From assembly GCF_030732985.1 (NCBI RefSeq), contig NZ_JASHJX010000037.1:1-47541 (forward strand): a stretch of DNA of 47,541 bases, written 5' to 3'. The position numbers and the translations under genes were made by a program. This document shows, piece by piece, positions 1 through 9,518 of the stretch. Origin of the DNA: Nioella sp. MMSF_3534 (GTDB lineage: Bacteria; Pseudomonadota; Alphaproteobacteria; Rhodobacterales; Rhodobacteraceae). The notes beneath the pieces were generated by a model. The model saw only the letters and a program-made list of their open reading frames with translations, was not told where the DNA came from and did no database searches. The stretch's first letter is position 1, and each line of letters starts with the position of its first letter.

Positions 1-1584
1 CACCACATGTCGCCCGTCATAGCCAAAGGCCCAGGCATCACGGTGGCCGTAGCTGGTGCCGGTCTTGTAGGCGAGCCCATTGCGCGGCGCATTGGCGGGC
101 GGGATCATGTCAGACAGGATGTCACCCACATACCAGCTGGCCACGGGGGACAGGACTTGAACCGGCTCGCTAGCACGGTCGCCCTGCCGGTAGTGCAGCG
201 GCACGTATTCTCCGCCAGAGGCCAGCGCGCCATACATGCGCATCAGGTCCTCCATCGTCACGCCGACGCCGCCAAGCGCAACGGCCAAGCCCGGCTGACC
301 GGCGGGCAGTTCCGGCTGCATCCCGGCCCGCCGCATGCGGTTCATCAGTTCTGCGGGGCCAAGCTCCTCCAGCAGCGACACCACGGGGATGTTGAGCGAG
401 GCTTGCAGCGCGCGGCGGACTGACAGCTCCCCCCGGAAGACGCGGTCGAAATTCTGGGGTGCGTAACTGCCGAACCGGGTTGGGCGGTCCTCGATCAGGC
501 TCTCGGGGTGGATCAGCCCGGCCTCGAAGGCCAAACCATAGATCAGCGGTTTCAGGGTAGAGCCGGGCGAACGCAACGCCTGCGTCATGTCCACGAAACC
601 TTGCAGCGGGTTGTCGGAATACTCCGCGGACCCGACCGAGGCCAGAACCTCGCCCGTCTGGTGGTCCATCACCATGATCGCGGCATTCAGCCGGGTGCCC
701 TGCCCGCGCACCGCCTCTCGCGCCAGCGCTTCCATCTGCGCCTGCAAGGTCGCGTCGATGGTCAGCCGGTGTTGCCCGGTGGGGTCTTCAGCCAGCATAC
801 GGTCCGACAGGTGTGGGGCCAGAAGAGGGAAGTCGCGGCGCTCGGTCGGCAAGGGTTCGGCCATGGCCGAGGTCGCCTCTTCCTCGGACAGCACGCCGAA
901 GGTCACGGCGCGGGCCAGTACGCGGTCGCGGGCGATATGGGCGTTTTCCGGGTTGCGGTCGGGGCGGCGGCTGTTGGGGGCCTGGGGAATGGCGACCAGC
1001 AGGGCTGCCTCGGCGGTGGTCAACTGCCTTGGTTCCTGTCCGAACCAGGTGAAGGTCGCGGCGCGGATACCCTCGATATTCCCGCCATAGGGCACGAGAT
1101 GCAGGTAGAGCGTCAGAATCTCCTGCTTGGTCAACTGCCGTTCCAGCGCCAGCGCCAGCCGCATCTGCCTGAGCTTGCCGCGCCAGGAACCTGTGCCGCT
1201 GTCTTCAAGAAGCCGCGCAACCTGCATGGTGATGGTGGATGCGCCCGAGACGATGCGCCCATTGGTAAGCGCCTGCCACCCGGCCCGCGCCATGGCCCGC
1301 CAATCGACACCGGAATGATCGTAAAACCGCCGGTCCTCGAAATTCAGCAGCAGCTCGATGAACTCGGGGTCCACCTCGGCCAGTGACACGGGCAATCGCC
1401 AACGCCCGTCCTCGACCGTATAGGCGCGCAGCAACACGCCGTCGCGGTCCAGCACCTCGACCGATGTGACTGGCACCAGCGGCGGAATGACCGTCGCATC
1501 GATCCACGCATCGAACCGGTCCCGCGCCAGCCCAACCGCCAGCAGCAGCGCCGCCAGCCAGAGGAAGGCCCTTGCCCTGATCAC
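1..1584 (-). CDS. pbpC: Penicillin-binding protein 1C, partial (C-terminus beyond window)
   Basis: Bifunctional peptidoglycan glycosyltransferase/transpeptidase, anchored in the inner membrane and acting in the periplasm. The reading frame is open from a GTG start at 1584 to the left edge (528 codons seen; family members are usually 700-800 residues). An N-terminal hydrophobic segment (about residues 6-18) is followed by a GT51 domain with EDRRFYDHSGVD, catalytic Glu at about residue 83. The transpeptidase domain has STLKP with nucleophile Ser at about 342 and KTGTSYG at about 507, so both active sites are present and only the tail is missing. The GTG overlaps the TGA of the upstream alpha-2-macroglobulin gene (GTGA), so the two are surely co-transcribed and translationally coupled, the usual bacterial A2M-PBP1C pairing. 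Confidence 0.93.
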   Translation of the reverse strand, partial: MIRARAFLWLAALLLAVGLARDRFDAWIDATVIPPLVPVTSVEVLDRDGVLLRAYTVEDGRWRLPVSLAEVDPEFIELLLNFEDRRFYDHSGVDWRAMARAGWQALTNGRIVSGASTITMQVARLLEDSGTGSWRGKLRQMRLALALERQLTKQEILTLYLHLVPYGGNIEGIRAATFTWFGQEPRQLTTAEAALLVAIPQAPNSRRPDRNPENAHIARDRVLARAVTFGVLSEEEATSAMAEPLPTERRDFPLLAPHLSDRMLAEDPTGQHRLTIDATLQAQMEALAREAVRGQGTRLNAAIMVMDHQTGEVLASVGSAEYSDNPLQGFVDMTQALRSPGSTLKPLIYGLAFEAGLIHPESLIEDRPTRFGSYAPQNFDRVFRGELSVRRALQASLNIPVVSLLEELGPAELMNRMRRAGMQPELPAGQPGLAVALGGVGVTMEDLMRMYGALASGGEYVPLHYRQGDRASEPVQVLSPVASWYVGDILSDMIPPANAPRNGLAYKTGTSYGHRDAWAFGYDGRHVV

Positions 1585-4500
1585 TCGGTGATCACCACAT
1601 GGCCCGATGCCGTCTGAGCGCGGAAGGCGGGTCGGTACATGTCCTCGACCGAGGCCGCCGGGTGGTGGAAGCTGCCGGGCGTCACCGCGCGCACGATATA
1701 GGCCAGCCGCATCAGGTCACCGCGCCGGTGTGTGACGGCGGCAAGGAACCTCTCCTGCCGGAACTCCGTATGATCGGTGAAGTCGGTCACATCCAGATCG
1801 CTGAGCGTGCCGATATCGCCCGCGCGCAGCAGGTTGGGATTGTCGATCTCGAAGCCCGCAGGCAACGGGTCGTTCACCATCAGCCGCGCGGTGCGGTCGG
1901 TGAACCCGAGAACATGCAGCACCACGACCAGCCGTGTGCCGACATTGACCTCGGAGGGATCGGCAGGTACGCCATCGAGCGTCATGTAGCTGCGCGTGAT
2001 GCGGTAGCCGTTGCCGCCCTCTTCCGTCGCGCCCTCTGCCTGACCGTAGCGGGTCAGCGTCAGGGTCTCCTCCCGGTCGCCGGTATTGGTGAGGGTTCGC
2101 GTGGTCGGATCGCCCGCTTCCAGCACTTCGATGAGGGGGCCATCCACGGCGGCACCATTCAACGTCAGCGACGACAACCCGTCCATGTCGATCAGCGCAT
2201 CTGCGGCCAGCAGGCTCCACACCGCTTCCTGGGTAGAGACATTGGCACTGGGCGCGGGCAGGGCGGCAGCGAGCGCATCAAGCGGAATGGCCTGCGACCC
2301 GGCCCCGGCGGCCAGCGTCAGCAGCGCGGTGGCGTCGCGGCGGCGTGTGCCGAAATCGGCCCGCCAGCCGGTGGTTTCAGACGCAAGGCTTTGCGTCAGC
2401 AGCAGTTGATAGCCCTGCCGGAACATGGCATCGGCGCGTGGCTGATCCCCATACATCGCCAGCGCCGCGCCCAACTGGCCAAGCGCCAGCGGGGTGGCAA
2501 AGGCATCGGCCTTCACATCGGCATAGTAGCGCAGGTCACCAATCGCTGCCGCGCCCTCGCGGGCCAGAACCATCAGCGAATAGGCGATGGATTCGCCCCC
2601 TTCCTCGAAATCGGCGGCGGTGGCGACATGATTGCGCAACGCGTCCAGCGCCGATTGGAAGGCGAGGTCGGGCACCGCATAGCCCTCCGCCCGTGCGCGC
2701 GACAGGAAGTCGGTGACATAGGCATCAAGCCACGGATCGCCGGAATAGGCCCCCCAGAGGCCAAAGCCGCCATTGGCGGCCTGATTGACCAGCACCGCGT
2801 CAATGGCCTGCTGGATGCGGATCGACAGATCATCCGCATGGGCAAGGTCCAGCGCCTCGGCCACATCGGCCATGTAGAGCAGCGGCATCGCCTGGCTGGT
2901 GACCTGTTCGGTGCAGCCATAGGGGTAGCGGTCGAGCATCTGCAAAAGCCCCGGCGCGTCAAACCGGGCAAGGGGACCGGCGGAGAGCGTTGCCCGGCCA
3001 GTGCCGGGACGCAGGCCCGCCAGCACGGTTGCGTCAAAGTCGAGGCTGTCACCGGGGGCAAGCGTAAACCGAGAGGTCACGGCGGTGACCGGATCGTTCG
3101 ATTGCACCACCAGCCGCAAGGTCCGCGACAGCCGCTGGCCGTCCGGCGTGATCAGGGTGACGTCCACCTGCTGTTCACCAAGCTCTTCCAACGCAAATAG
3201 CGGCACGCGCAGGCGTTCGGTCTCGCCTTCCTCCAACGTCACGGCGGAAAGGATGGAGCCGATGTTCAGCCCCGCAGAGGTCTCGATTTCAATGGGCATC
3301 AGCCCGGTAGGCCCTTCCGCATGGGTCACTTCCAGCAGCAGCCGCGCATTGTCGCCCGGTGCCATGAAGCGCGGCATGGAGGCGGTGACAACCACCGGGT
3401 CACGCACCAGAACATCGGCCTCGGCCTGTCCGATACCCGCCTCATTCCACGCAACCGCCATCACCCGAACGGTGCCGTTGAAGCTGGGAATGTCGAAACG
3501 GACACGCGCCAGCCCGTCCTCATCCACCGTGACGGGACCGGAATGGAAGGCAACCAGCGCCTCGGTCGGGGGTGGGGCCTGCATGCGGGCACCGGCACTG
3601 GCATCGCCCCCTTGCCGGATCGCGCCGGGGTCACCCCCTCCGGAAATCAGCCGCCCATAGAGGTCTCGGATACCAACGCCAAGACGCCGCTGACCGAAGA
3701 AATGCCCCATCGGGTCGGGCGACTGGAAGCCGGTCAGGTTCAGGATACCCAGATCGACCGCGGCGATGCTGGCGTAGATTGTGTCGCCCGGTTCGGCATT
3801 ACCAACGCGCAGGACAACCTCCATCGGGCCACGGGGGGCGGAGGTGATCGGGGCTTCCATCACCACATCCAGCGCGCGGGGGCCGGGATTGACGGTGGCA
3901 TGCACCAGCCCGAGCGAGCGGGCGGGCATCTGCGCGGGCAACCCCTCCAACGGGCGCAGGAGCGTCGCGGTCACGTAAGCGCCATTGCCCCATTCCTCTG
4001 TCACCGCCAGCGGGAACGTGTCGGGGTCATCGCCGATGGTCACAAGTTCCTGATGGATCAGCCGGTTCGACATGACCCGGATCAGGACCAGTCCGCCGGA
4101 CCGGGGCACCACGCGCAACCGCGCCTCGTCGCCCACGTCATAGCTTTCAGCATCGAGCGAGACCTCCAGCAGATCGGGCGTACCCACGTCATCGCCCCCG
4201 CCATACCACCCGGCGCGGAAGCTGACGGAGCTGGCCGTATAGCGGCCCTCGGTACTTTCCACGCGAAGTTCATAGCGCCCCCAATCGGCGGGGGTGGAGA
4301 TTGCCACCGGGTCAGTGCCAAGCACGGCCTCGCCATTGGCAATACGGGTACGGGTTGTCACCGGTTCCCAGTTCCAGCGCCCGTTCTGCGTGTACCATTG
4401 ATAGCGCCGTTCGACCCGGTTCAGCGTCCAGCGCACCGGCTGCGCCTCGGCCCCGACGGCGATCAGGTGAAACTGGGCATCCGTGCCTTCGGGCAGGGTG

Positions 4501-6998
4501 CCGTCAAAGAGCGGGCGAATACCAATGAGCGTGCCCGAGGGGTCGAGGGGCCGTGTGATCTGTCGTTCCACCGGGCGACCGGAGCCTTCGGTGACGCGGG
4601 CGGTCACGCTCATCGTCCAGGGATGCGGCAGGCCGTCGAGCTCTGGCAAGGACAACTCGATCCGGGCCGCGCCGGTGGCATCTGTTCTTTGGCCATCCGG
4701 CAGGCTGTAGCGAATTCGGTCGGGGCGGTCGTCAAATCGGCCAAAGCGGTATCCGGGGAAGGCCTCCAGCGTTGCGACCGGGCGCAGGATCCACTCTCCC
4801 TCAATCGGCAATTCACCTGCGGGGGCCCCAAAGAGGTAGTCGGCCTGAAGGTCCAGCACAGCGGGCCGGTCGAGGGGTTGCGAGCCTTCGGGCAGGGACA
4901 GCTCCACGTCGATCCGTTCCGGCAGGAAATCCTCGACCAGCAGGGTTTGGCTGGCCAGGGGCTGCGCGTCGGGGTCTGCATGGACGGCCAGCCGCCAGGT
5001 GCCGCGCGGCACATTCGCGCCCAGGGGCATCTGCCAGACGAAGCCGCCCGCGCCGGTTTCCTCAAGCACTATGCGGCTGTATTCGACACCATCGGCGCGG
5101 GTCAGAATGGCCGTCAGCGGCAAGCCGGGCAGCGCGCGGGATTGCCCGTCGCGTGCCAAGGCGGTGGCGTGGATGGTTTCCCCCGCCCGATAAGCGCCGC
5201 GTTCGGTGGTCAGGAACAGGTCAATCGGCGGCGCGGCGGGGCGGCCCTCGACCCCACGGTCAGAGAGGTCGAACTCCGCTTCACGCAGCGACAGGAAGGC
5301 GAAATCGCCCTCCTGTTCCACGGTGATCATGGCGGGCGATGCCCCGGCGCGGCCTGCGGTCAGATCGGCGGGGAAATGCACCCGGCCCTGACGGTCGCTT
5401 TCCAGTTCGGCCAGCACCCGGTTCGACTCGGATACAAGACGCACGGTGGCCCCCTCGATGCCGGACGTATCGGCCAGAGACCGCACGATCACATTGACCC
5501 CATTGGTGCCGGAGACAGCGGAAAGCCCAAGGTCAGAGACGAAAAACCACTGCGTCGCCGGGGGCAGGTCGCGCCCTTCAGGGCCGTCGATCCGGGCCTC
5601 CAGCGCATAGAGACCGGGGGCAAGCGTGGCCAGAACCTCGCCCATGGGCAGGCTGGTCGTCACGTCCTCGTTCAGCCGGTTCGAGACCTCTCCGACACCT
5701 TCCCAGACGGTTTCGGCCAGTTCGGTGGAAAAGCGATTCACCTCCCACTGGTTCAGGGGCCGCCCGAAATAGTCGTCCTGCAGGCTGCGCACGATATTGC
5801 GGTCGGTCACGGAATAGAGCCGCAATGCCACCTCGTCGGTATTCACGGTCACAATGGGCAGCGCGCCGCCCGCAAGGCGTGGCAGCACATAGGCGCGCCC
5901 CGGGAACCGCAAGGTGGGGGAGCGGTCGCGCACGTAAAGGCGCAGGGTGGCCGGGCTGTGCAGGGTTTCACCCGAGGCGGCGGGCAGGCCAGCGCGCAGG
6001 GTGAACTCATAGCGCTGCCCATGCTGGACGCCCGAGATGCAGAACTGCCGGTTCTCGGCCTCGACCGACAGGCCGCTGACCGTGGTTTGCAGGAAATCCG
6101 CATGGGTGACACCGCCTGCGATATCTTCCGAGAAGATGGCGCAGATGCGCGGTTCGGCGGCGTCGTTTTCCACTCGGGTCGTGGTCACGCGGAAGCCGTA
6201 GAGCCCGATGGCGCGTTCAAGCTCTGCTTCCAGCGCCTCTGACGGGGCCTCAGCAATCGCAAGTCGCAGCGCGAAGATCATGCTGCGGCCCCGGCTGTTT
6301 TCTTCCAATGCGCGGGCCAGCAGGGCGGCGGCGTCAGACAGTTGTTGTCCGGGTGCGGCCCGCAAGATGGCATTGGTGGCCGCTGTCAGGGCGGTGCGAT
6401 TGAGGTTGCGCTGTTCGGTCCGGCTGGGCACTTCGATCTCCAGCGCCAGACGCGCATATTCCATCCAATGGGCAGGGTCGTCTGTCACGGTGATGGCAGA
6501 GCCATAGAGCCGCATGGCCTGCTGGAACTCCCCCTCTTCCAGCCGCGCTTCGGCGGCGGCGAGAATACGCTCTGCCGTCCAGGTGCCGGCATAGTGGCGG
6601 CGGGGCAGCCCTTCGGCCTCGATACGCGCCCTGGACAGATCAGTCGCATTCAGGAAATCCAGTTGCTCCAGCCGGTCCTCCAGCCGCGCCAGAACTGCCG
6701 GATCGGTGTCGCGCACCGTGGCGGACATGGCCCCGTCATAGGATTCCATCGCAAGGACATCGGTCTTGGGAAAACAGCTGCCATTGCGTTCGTTGAAGGT
6801 GAAGGCGGCACAATCCGAATCTGCCAGACACGCCCGGATGCACCCGATCAGCGATGTGTCATAGATCGGTGTCAGGTCTGCACCGGGAAAATCCGTGTCC
6901 TGGGTGATTGCATAGAACCGCTCGGCCACGGGCCCGTCCTGGGCGGTGGCCACAAGGGGCAGCAAGGACATCAAACCAGCCACGATCAACGTGCGCAT
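1581..6998 (-). CDS. Bacterial alpha-2-macroglobulin with N-terminal PAN/apple domain
   Basis: Large periplasmic protease trap of 1805 residues. The ATG at 6998 is chosen because GGAGG lies 7-8 bases upstream and it begins a good signal peptide (MRTLIVAGLMSLLPLVATAQ). The open frame continues upstream to 7922, but that part lacks a signal and overlaps the divergent kinase gene. Residues about 28-85 look like a PAN/apple module (several Cys, CAAFTFN). MG-type beta domains follow, with the bacterial thioester motif GCTEQ (Cys about 1362; bases 2904-2915) and an alpha-helical complement-like domain after it. The thioester Cys and Gln are both intact, so covalent trapping of attacking proteases should be possible. 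E. coli YfhM is a lipoprotein; here the signal ends in ATAQ with no lipobox Cys, so it is probably soluble in the periplasm. It overlaps pbpC by 4 bases. Confidence 0.93.
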   Translation of the reverse strand: MRTLIVAGLMSLLPLVATAQDGPVAERFYAITQDTDFPGADLTPIYDTSLIGCIRACLADSDCAAFTFNERNGSCFPKTDVLAMESYDGAMSATVRDTDPAVLARLEDRLEQLDFLNATDLSRARIEAEGLPRRHYAGTWTAERILAAAEARLEEGEFQQAMRLYGSAITVTDDPAHWMEYARLALEIEVPSRTEQRNLNRTALTAATNAILRAAPGQQLSDAAALLARALEENSRGRSMIFALRLAIAEAPSEALEAELERAIGLYGFRVTTTRVENDAAEPRICAIFSEDIAGGVTHADFLQTTVSGLSVEAENRQFCISGVQHGQRYEFTLRAGLPAASGETLHSPATLRLYVRDRSPTLRFPGRAYVLPRLAGGALPIVTVNTDEVALRLYSVTDRNIVRSLQDDYFGRPLNQWEVNRFSTELAETVWEGVGEVSNRLNEDVTTSLPMGEVLATLAPGLYALEARIDGPEGRDLPPATQWFFVSDLGLSAVSGTNGVNVIVRSLADTSGIEGATVRLVSESNRVLAELESDRQGRVHFPADLTAGRAGASPAMITVEQEGDFAFLSLREAEFDLSDRGVEGRPAAPPIDLFLTTERGAYRAGETIHATALARDGQSRALPGLPLTAILTRADGVEYSRIVLEETGAGGFVWQMPLGANVPRGTWRLAVHADPDAQPLASQTLLVEDFLPERIDVELSLPEGSQPLDRPAVLDLQADYLFGAPAGELPIEGEWILRPVATLEAFPGYRFGRFDDRPDRIRYSLPDGQRTDATGAARIELSLPELDGLPHPWTMSVTARVTEGSGRPVERQITRPLDPSGTLIGIRPLFDGTLPEGTDAQFHLIAVGAEAQPVRWTLNRVERRYQWYTQNGRWNWEPVTTRTRIANGEAVLGTDPVAISTPADWGRYELRVESTEGRYTASSVSFRAGWYGGGDDVGTPDLLEVSLDAESYDVGDEARLRVVPRSGGLVLIRVMSNRLIHQELVTIGDDPDTFPLAVTEEWGNGAYVTATLLRPLEGLPAQMPARSLGLVHATVNPGPRALDVVMEAPITSAPRGPMEVVLRVGNAEPGDTIYASIAAVDLGILNLTGFQSPDPMGHFFGQRRLGVGIRDLYGRLISGGGDPGAIRQGGDASAGARMQAPPPTEALVAFHSGPVTVDEDGLARVRFDIPSFNGTVRVMAVAWNEAGIGQAEADVLVRDPVVVTASMPRFMAPGDNARLLLEVTHAEGPTGLMPIEIETSAGLNIGSILSAVTLEEGETERLRVPLFALEELGEQQVDVTLITPDGQRLSRTLRLVVQSNDPVTAVTSRFTLAPGDSLDFDATVLAGLRPGTGRATLSAGPLARFDAPGLLQMLDRYPYGCTEQVTSQAMPLLYMADVAEALDLAHADDLSIRIQQAIDAVLVNQAANGGFGLWGAYSGDPWLDAYVTDFLSRARAEGYAVPDLAFQSALDALRNHVATAADFEEGGESIAYSLMVLAREGAAAIGDLRYYADVKADAFATPLALGQLGAALAMYGDQPRADAMFRQGYQLLLTQSLASETTGWRADFGTRRRDATALLTLAAGAGSQAIPLDALAAALPAPSANVSTQEAVWSLLAADALIDMDGLSSLTLNGAAVDGPLIEVLEAGDPTTRTLTNTGDREETLTLTRYGQAEGATEEGGNGYRITRSYMTLDGVPADPSEVNVGTRLVVVLHVLGFTDRTARLMVNDPLPAGFEIDNPNLLRAGDIGTLSDLDVTDFTDHTEFRQERFLAAVTHRRGDLMRLAYIVRAVTPGSFHHPAASVEDMYRPAFRAQTASGHVVITE

Positions 6999-7145
6999 GG
7001 GCACCTCCGGTATCAAAAATCGTATCAATAAATAGCTTTGCCTCATGCTGCCACGACCAGCCCCCCGGAGTCCATGCCGCGACACCGGTCTTAAGCCGAT
7101 GGAAAGGAAACCGGCGTCATTCTGCCGGTCGGAGAATGGATTCGG

Positions 7146-9287
7146 GTGAGACAGGGCATGGATGGCACCGGCTTCGATGATCGTTTGGCGCGCGAACGCC
7201 GGGCGCGGCTGGCGGCTGAACGGCTGCTGGTTCAGAAGCAGGAGGAACTGTTCGCCGCAAACCGCAAGCTGGCCCAACAGGCGGACCGTCTGTCGGATCA
7301 GGTGATCGAGCAGCGGGAGGAAAACGCCGAACTGGTCGGCGAAACAACCCGCGCGCGGGCCGATCTGGAAGTGGCGACAGAAAAGGCCGAACGCGCCGAA
7401 CGGCGGCTGTGGGATTCTCTCGATATCATCGAGGACGGCTTTGCGATCTATGACCGATCCGGCCGGCTGGTTGCGGCCAACAGTGCTTTTCTCAATATCT
7501 TTGAGGGTATGGTCGAGGTTGGGCCGGGGGCCAGCTACGATTCCATCCTGCGGATTGCCGTGGACGAAGGGCTGGTCGATCTGGAAGGCGTGCATCCCGA
7601 CGATTGGGTCGATGACATGACCGCCCGGTGGGAACAGGACCCGATCCCGCAGCGCACGGTCAAGCTGTGGAACGGTGGCTTCGTCAAGCTGGTGGACAAG
7701 CGCGCGCCCGATGGCGACATGGTCAGCCTGATGCTGAACATCACCGAAACGATCCGGCGGGAACGGGACCTGCGCGATGCCCGCGATCAGGCGGAGGCCG
7801 CGAACCGGGCCAAGTCGGCCTTCCTTGCCAATATGAGCCACGAGATCAGGACGCCGATGAATGGGGTCGTGGCCATGGCAGACCTGCTGCGGGAAACCGA
7901 TCTGGACGAGGATCAGCGCCAATGCGCCGACACGATCCGCAATTCCGGCGAGGCATTGCTGGAGATCATCAACGATGTGCTCGATTTTTCAAAGATCGAG
8001 GCGGACAAGCTGGTGCTGCATGCCGAGGCCTTCGATCTGGAGGATCTGATCCGCGAGATCTTCCGCCTGCTGCGCCCGTCCATTCAGGGCCGAGATCTGC
8101 AATTGCTGCTGGATTACGATATCTTCCTGCCTCAATCGCTTGTGGGCGACCGGGGCCGGGTGCGGCAAGTGCTGACCAACCTGATCGGGAATGCCGTCAA
8201 GTTCACAGACCGGGGCCATGTGCTTGTGCGCGTCATGGGCGAACCGGTGGAAAACGGTCAGGTCACGCTGGTGATCGCGGTGGAAGATACCGGCATCGGC
8301 ATCGCGGCCGACAAACAGGCGCATGTGTTCGGGGAATTCAACCAGGTCGAGGATCAGGCGAACCGCAAGTATGAAGGCACCGGGCTGGGGCTGGCGATCA
8401 CCCACAAGCTGGTGCGCATGATGGGCGGCGATATCTGGATCGACTCGGAGCTTGGGCAGGGAGCAACCTTCGCGTTCCGACTGACCCTGCCTGTGGCGGA
8501 CGGCGAAGTTCCCTGCCCGGTGCAGCCATTGCCCGCAGAGCTGACCAAGGTTGTGCTGGTCGGCCCGGAAAGTGGCGCGCGGCGGCTGGTGGAACGCCAG
8601 TTCCTGAAGCTCAAGGCGGATGTGCGGGCGGTGGACGAGGTGGCAGGCATCGGGGGCAGGCCGGACCTCGTGGTCCTGACGGAAGAGGTCGGGGAAGAGC
8701 CGCTGGAAACCCCTGCCTTCCCCGTCCTGCGATGCCTCTCGGATCGTCGGGCCAACCCCGCGGCCCCGATTCCCGAAATCACGCTGGAAGCCCCCTTGCG
8801 CGATTTCCGGCAAGCGTTGATGGAAAAGGTGGCGCTTGTCACGCGACCAGTGCCTCCGCAGGATGCCCCGCCTGCGGACGCTCCAGGAAAGCTGCGCCTG
8901 CTGGCGGCGGAGGATAACAAGACCAACCAGATGATCTTTCGCAAGATGATCAAGGCGCTCGATCTTGAGCTGGAGCTTGCGAATAATGGTCAGGAGGCAT
9001 GGGAGGCCTACCGGGCGGAACGGCCCGACCTGCTGTTCACCGATATCTCCATGCCCGAGATGGACGGGCTGGAACTGACCCGCCGGATCCGTGCGGATGA
9101 GGAGGCGAAGGGCCTGCCGAGATTGCCGATTGTCGCGATGACTGCCCATGCGATGGAGGATCACGAAGCGGAGATCGTGGCGGCGGGGGTGGATCACTAC
9201 CTGACAAAACCACTGAAGAAGGCCGAGATCATCAGTAGGCTGGAGGCATTGAAACCGGGGGGTGTATTGCCGCTGATGCAGGAATAG
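7146..9287 (+). CDS. Soluble PAS hybrid sensor histidine kinase with C-terminal receiver
   Basis: 713 residues from a GTG at 7146; an in-frame ATG at 7158 (MDGTGFDD) is an equally possible start, and neither has a strong ribosome site. In order: a charged coiled coil (about 12-90), a PAS domain (about 90-190, SLDIIEDGFAIYDRSGRL), HisKA with phospho-acceptor His232 in FLANMSHEIRTPMNG, and HATPase_c with N-box (NLIGNAVKF), DTGIGI and GTGLGL. A degenerate segment follows, then a C-terminal REC domain (about 580-710) with Asp633 in FTDISMPEMDG and a KPL lysine. There is no membrane segment, so it should sense a cytoplasmic signal. No HPt or partner regulator is nearby; the neighbour is the divergent A2M gene, 147 bases away. 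Function of the phosphorelay is unknown. Confidence 0.9.
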   Translation: MRQGMDGTGFDDRLARERRARLAAERLLVQKQEELFAANRKLAQQADRLSDQVIEQREENAELVGETTRARADLEVATEKAERAERRLWDSLDIIEDGFAIYDRSGRLVAANSAFLNIFEGMVEVGPGASYDSILRIAVDEGLVDLEGVHPDDWVDDMTARWEQDPIPQRTVKLWNGGFVKLVDKRAPDGDMVSLMLNITETIRRERDLRDARDQAEAANRAKSAFLANMSHEIRTPMNGVVAMADLLRETDLDEDQRQCADTIRNSGEALLEIINDVLDFSKIEADKLVLHAEAFDLEDLIREIFRLLRPSIQGRDLQLLLDYDIFLPQSLVGDRGRVRQVLTNLIGNAVKFTDRGHVLVRVMGEPVENGQVTLVIAVEDTGIGIAADKQAHVFGEFNQVEDQANRKYEGTGLGLAITHKLVRMMGGDIWIDSELGQGATFAFRLTLPVADGEVPCPVQPLPAELTKVVLVGPESGARRLVERQFLKLKADVRAVDEVAGIGGRPDLVVLTEEVGEEPLETPAFPVLRCLSDRRANPAAPIPEITLEAPLRDFRQALMEKVALVTRPVPPQDAPPADAPGKLRLLAAEDNKTNQMIFRKMIKALDLELELANNGQEAWEAYRAERPDLLFTDISMPEMDGLELTRRIRADEEAKGLPRLPIVAMTAHAMEDHEAEIVAAGVDHYLTKPLKKAEIISRLEALKPGGVLPLMQE

Positions 9288-9294
9288 GCACCAA

Positions 9295-9476
9295 CCGGTT
9301 TCGCCGCCTTCCGGCGTCGACCCGTGAGCGGCCCTCCTCAACCCCCGGCTTGCGCCGGAGGCCTCGTCATGCCGCGTTGCCACGGAAGCGTGGAAAGCGC
9401 GGTTCGCTGGCTGTGATGAAGGGCCAGGCAGAGAGGGCAGGACGCCTCCGGCGGAGGTATTTTTACCAAGATGAAA
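9295..9476 (+). repeat. Dispersed 3'-element, full copy A
   Basis: This element starts 7 bases after the histidine kinase stop codon. Module 2 (9295-9387) begins CCGGTTTCGCC and ends GTTGCCACGGAA. Module 1 (9441-9476) contains the palindrome CCTCCGGCGGAGG followed by TATTTTTACCAAGATGAAA. The same two modules, in the same order relative to the preceding gene, lie downstream of dxs (29184-29356) and of the lytic transglycosylase gene (43119-43298). Here module 1 has a five-T run after the hairpin and could act as a terminator. The remainder of 9288-9518 holds no gene I can support. Confidence 0.7.
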
Positions 9477-9518
9477 GAGCCGAGGGGGGATTGGCAGAAC
9501 ATGACCCGGGGTCTTTGA

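Noticed and set aside
1599-6242. Long plus-strand open frames opposite the alpha-2-macroglobulin gene (533 and 973 codons)
   Set aside because: They are antisense to a gene with clear domains, have low-complexity Gly/Arg/His-rich translations and no recognisable motif. High GC content makes such frames common.
6999-7922. Upstream extension of the alpha-2-macroglobulin frame
   Set aside because: It overlaps the divergent histidine kinase gene and would bury the signal peptide that starts at 6998.
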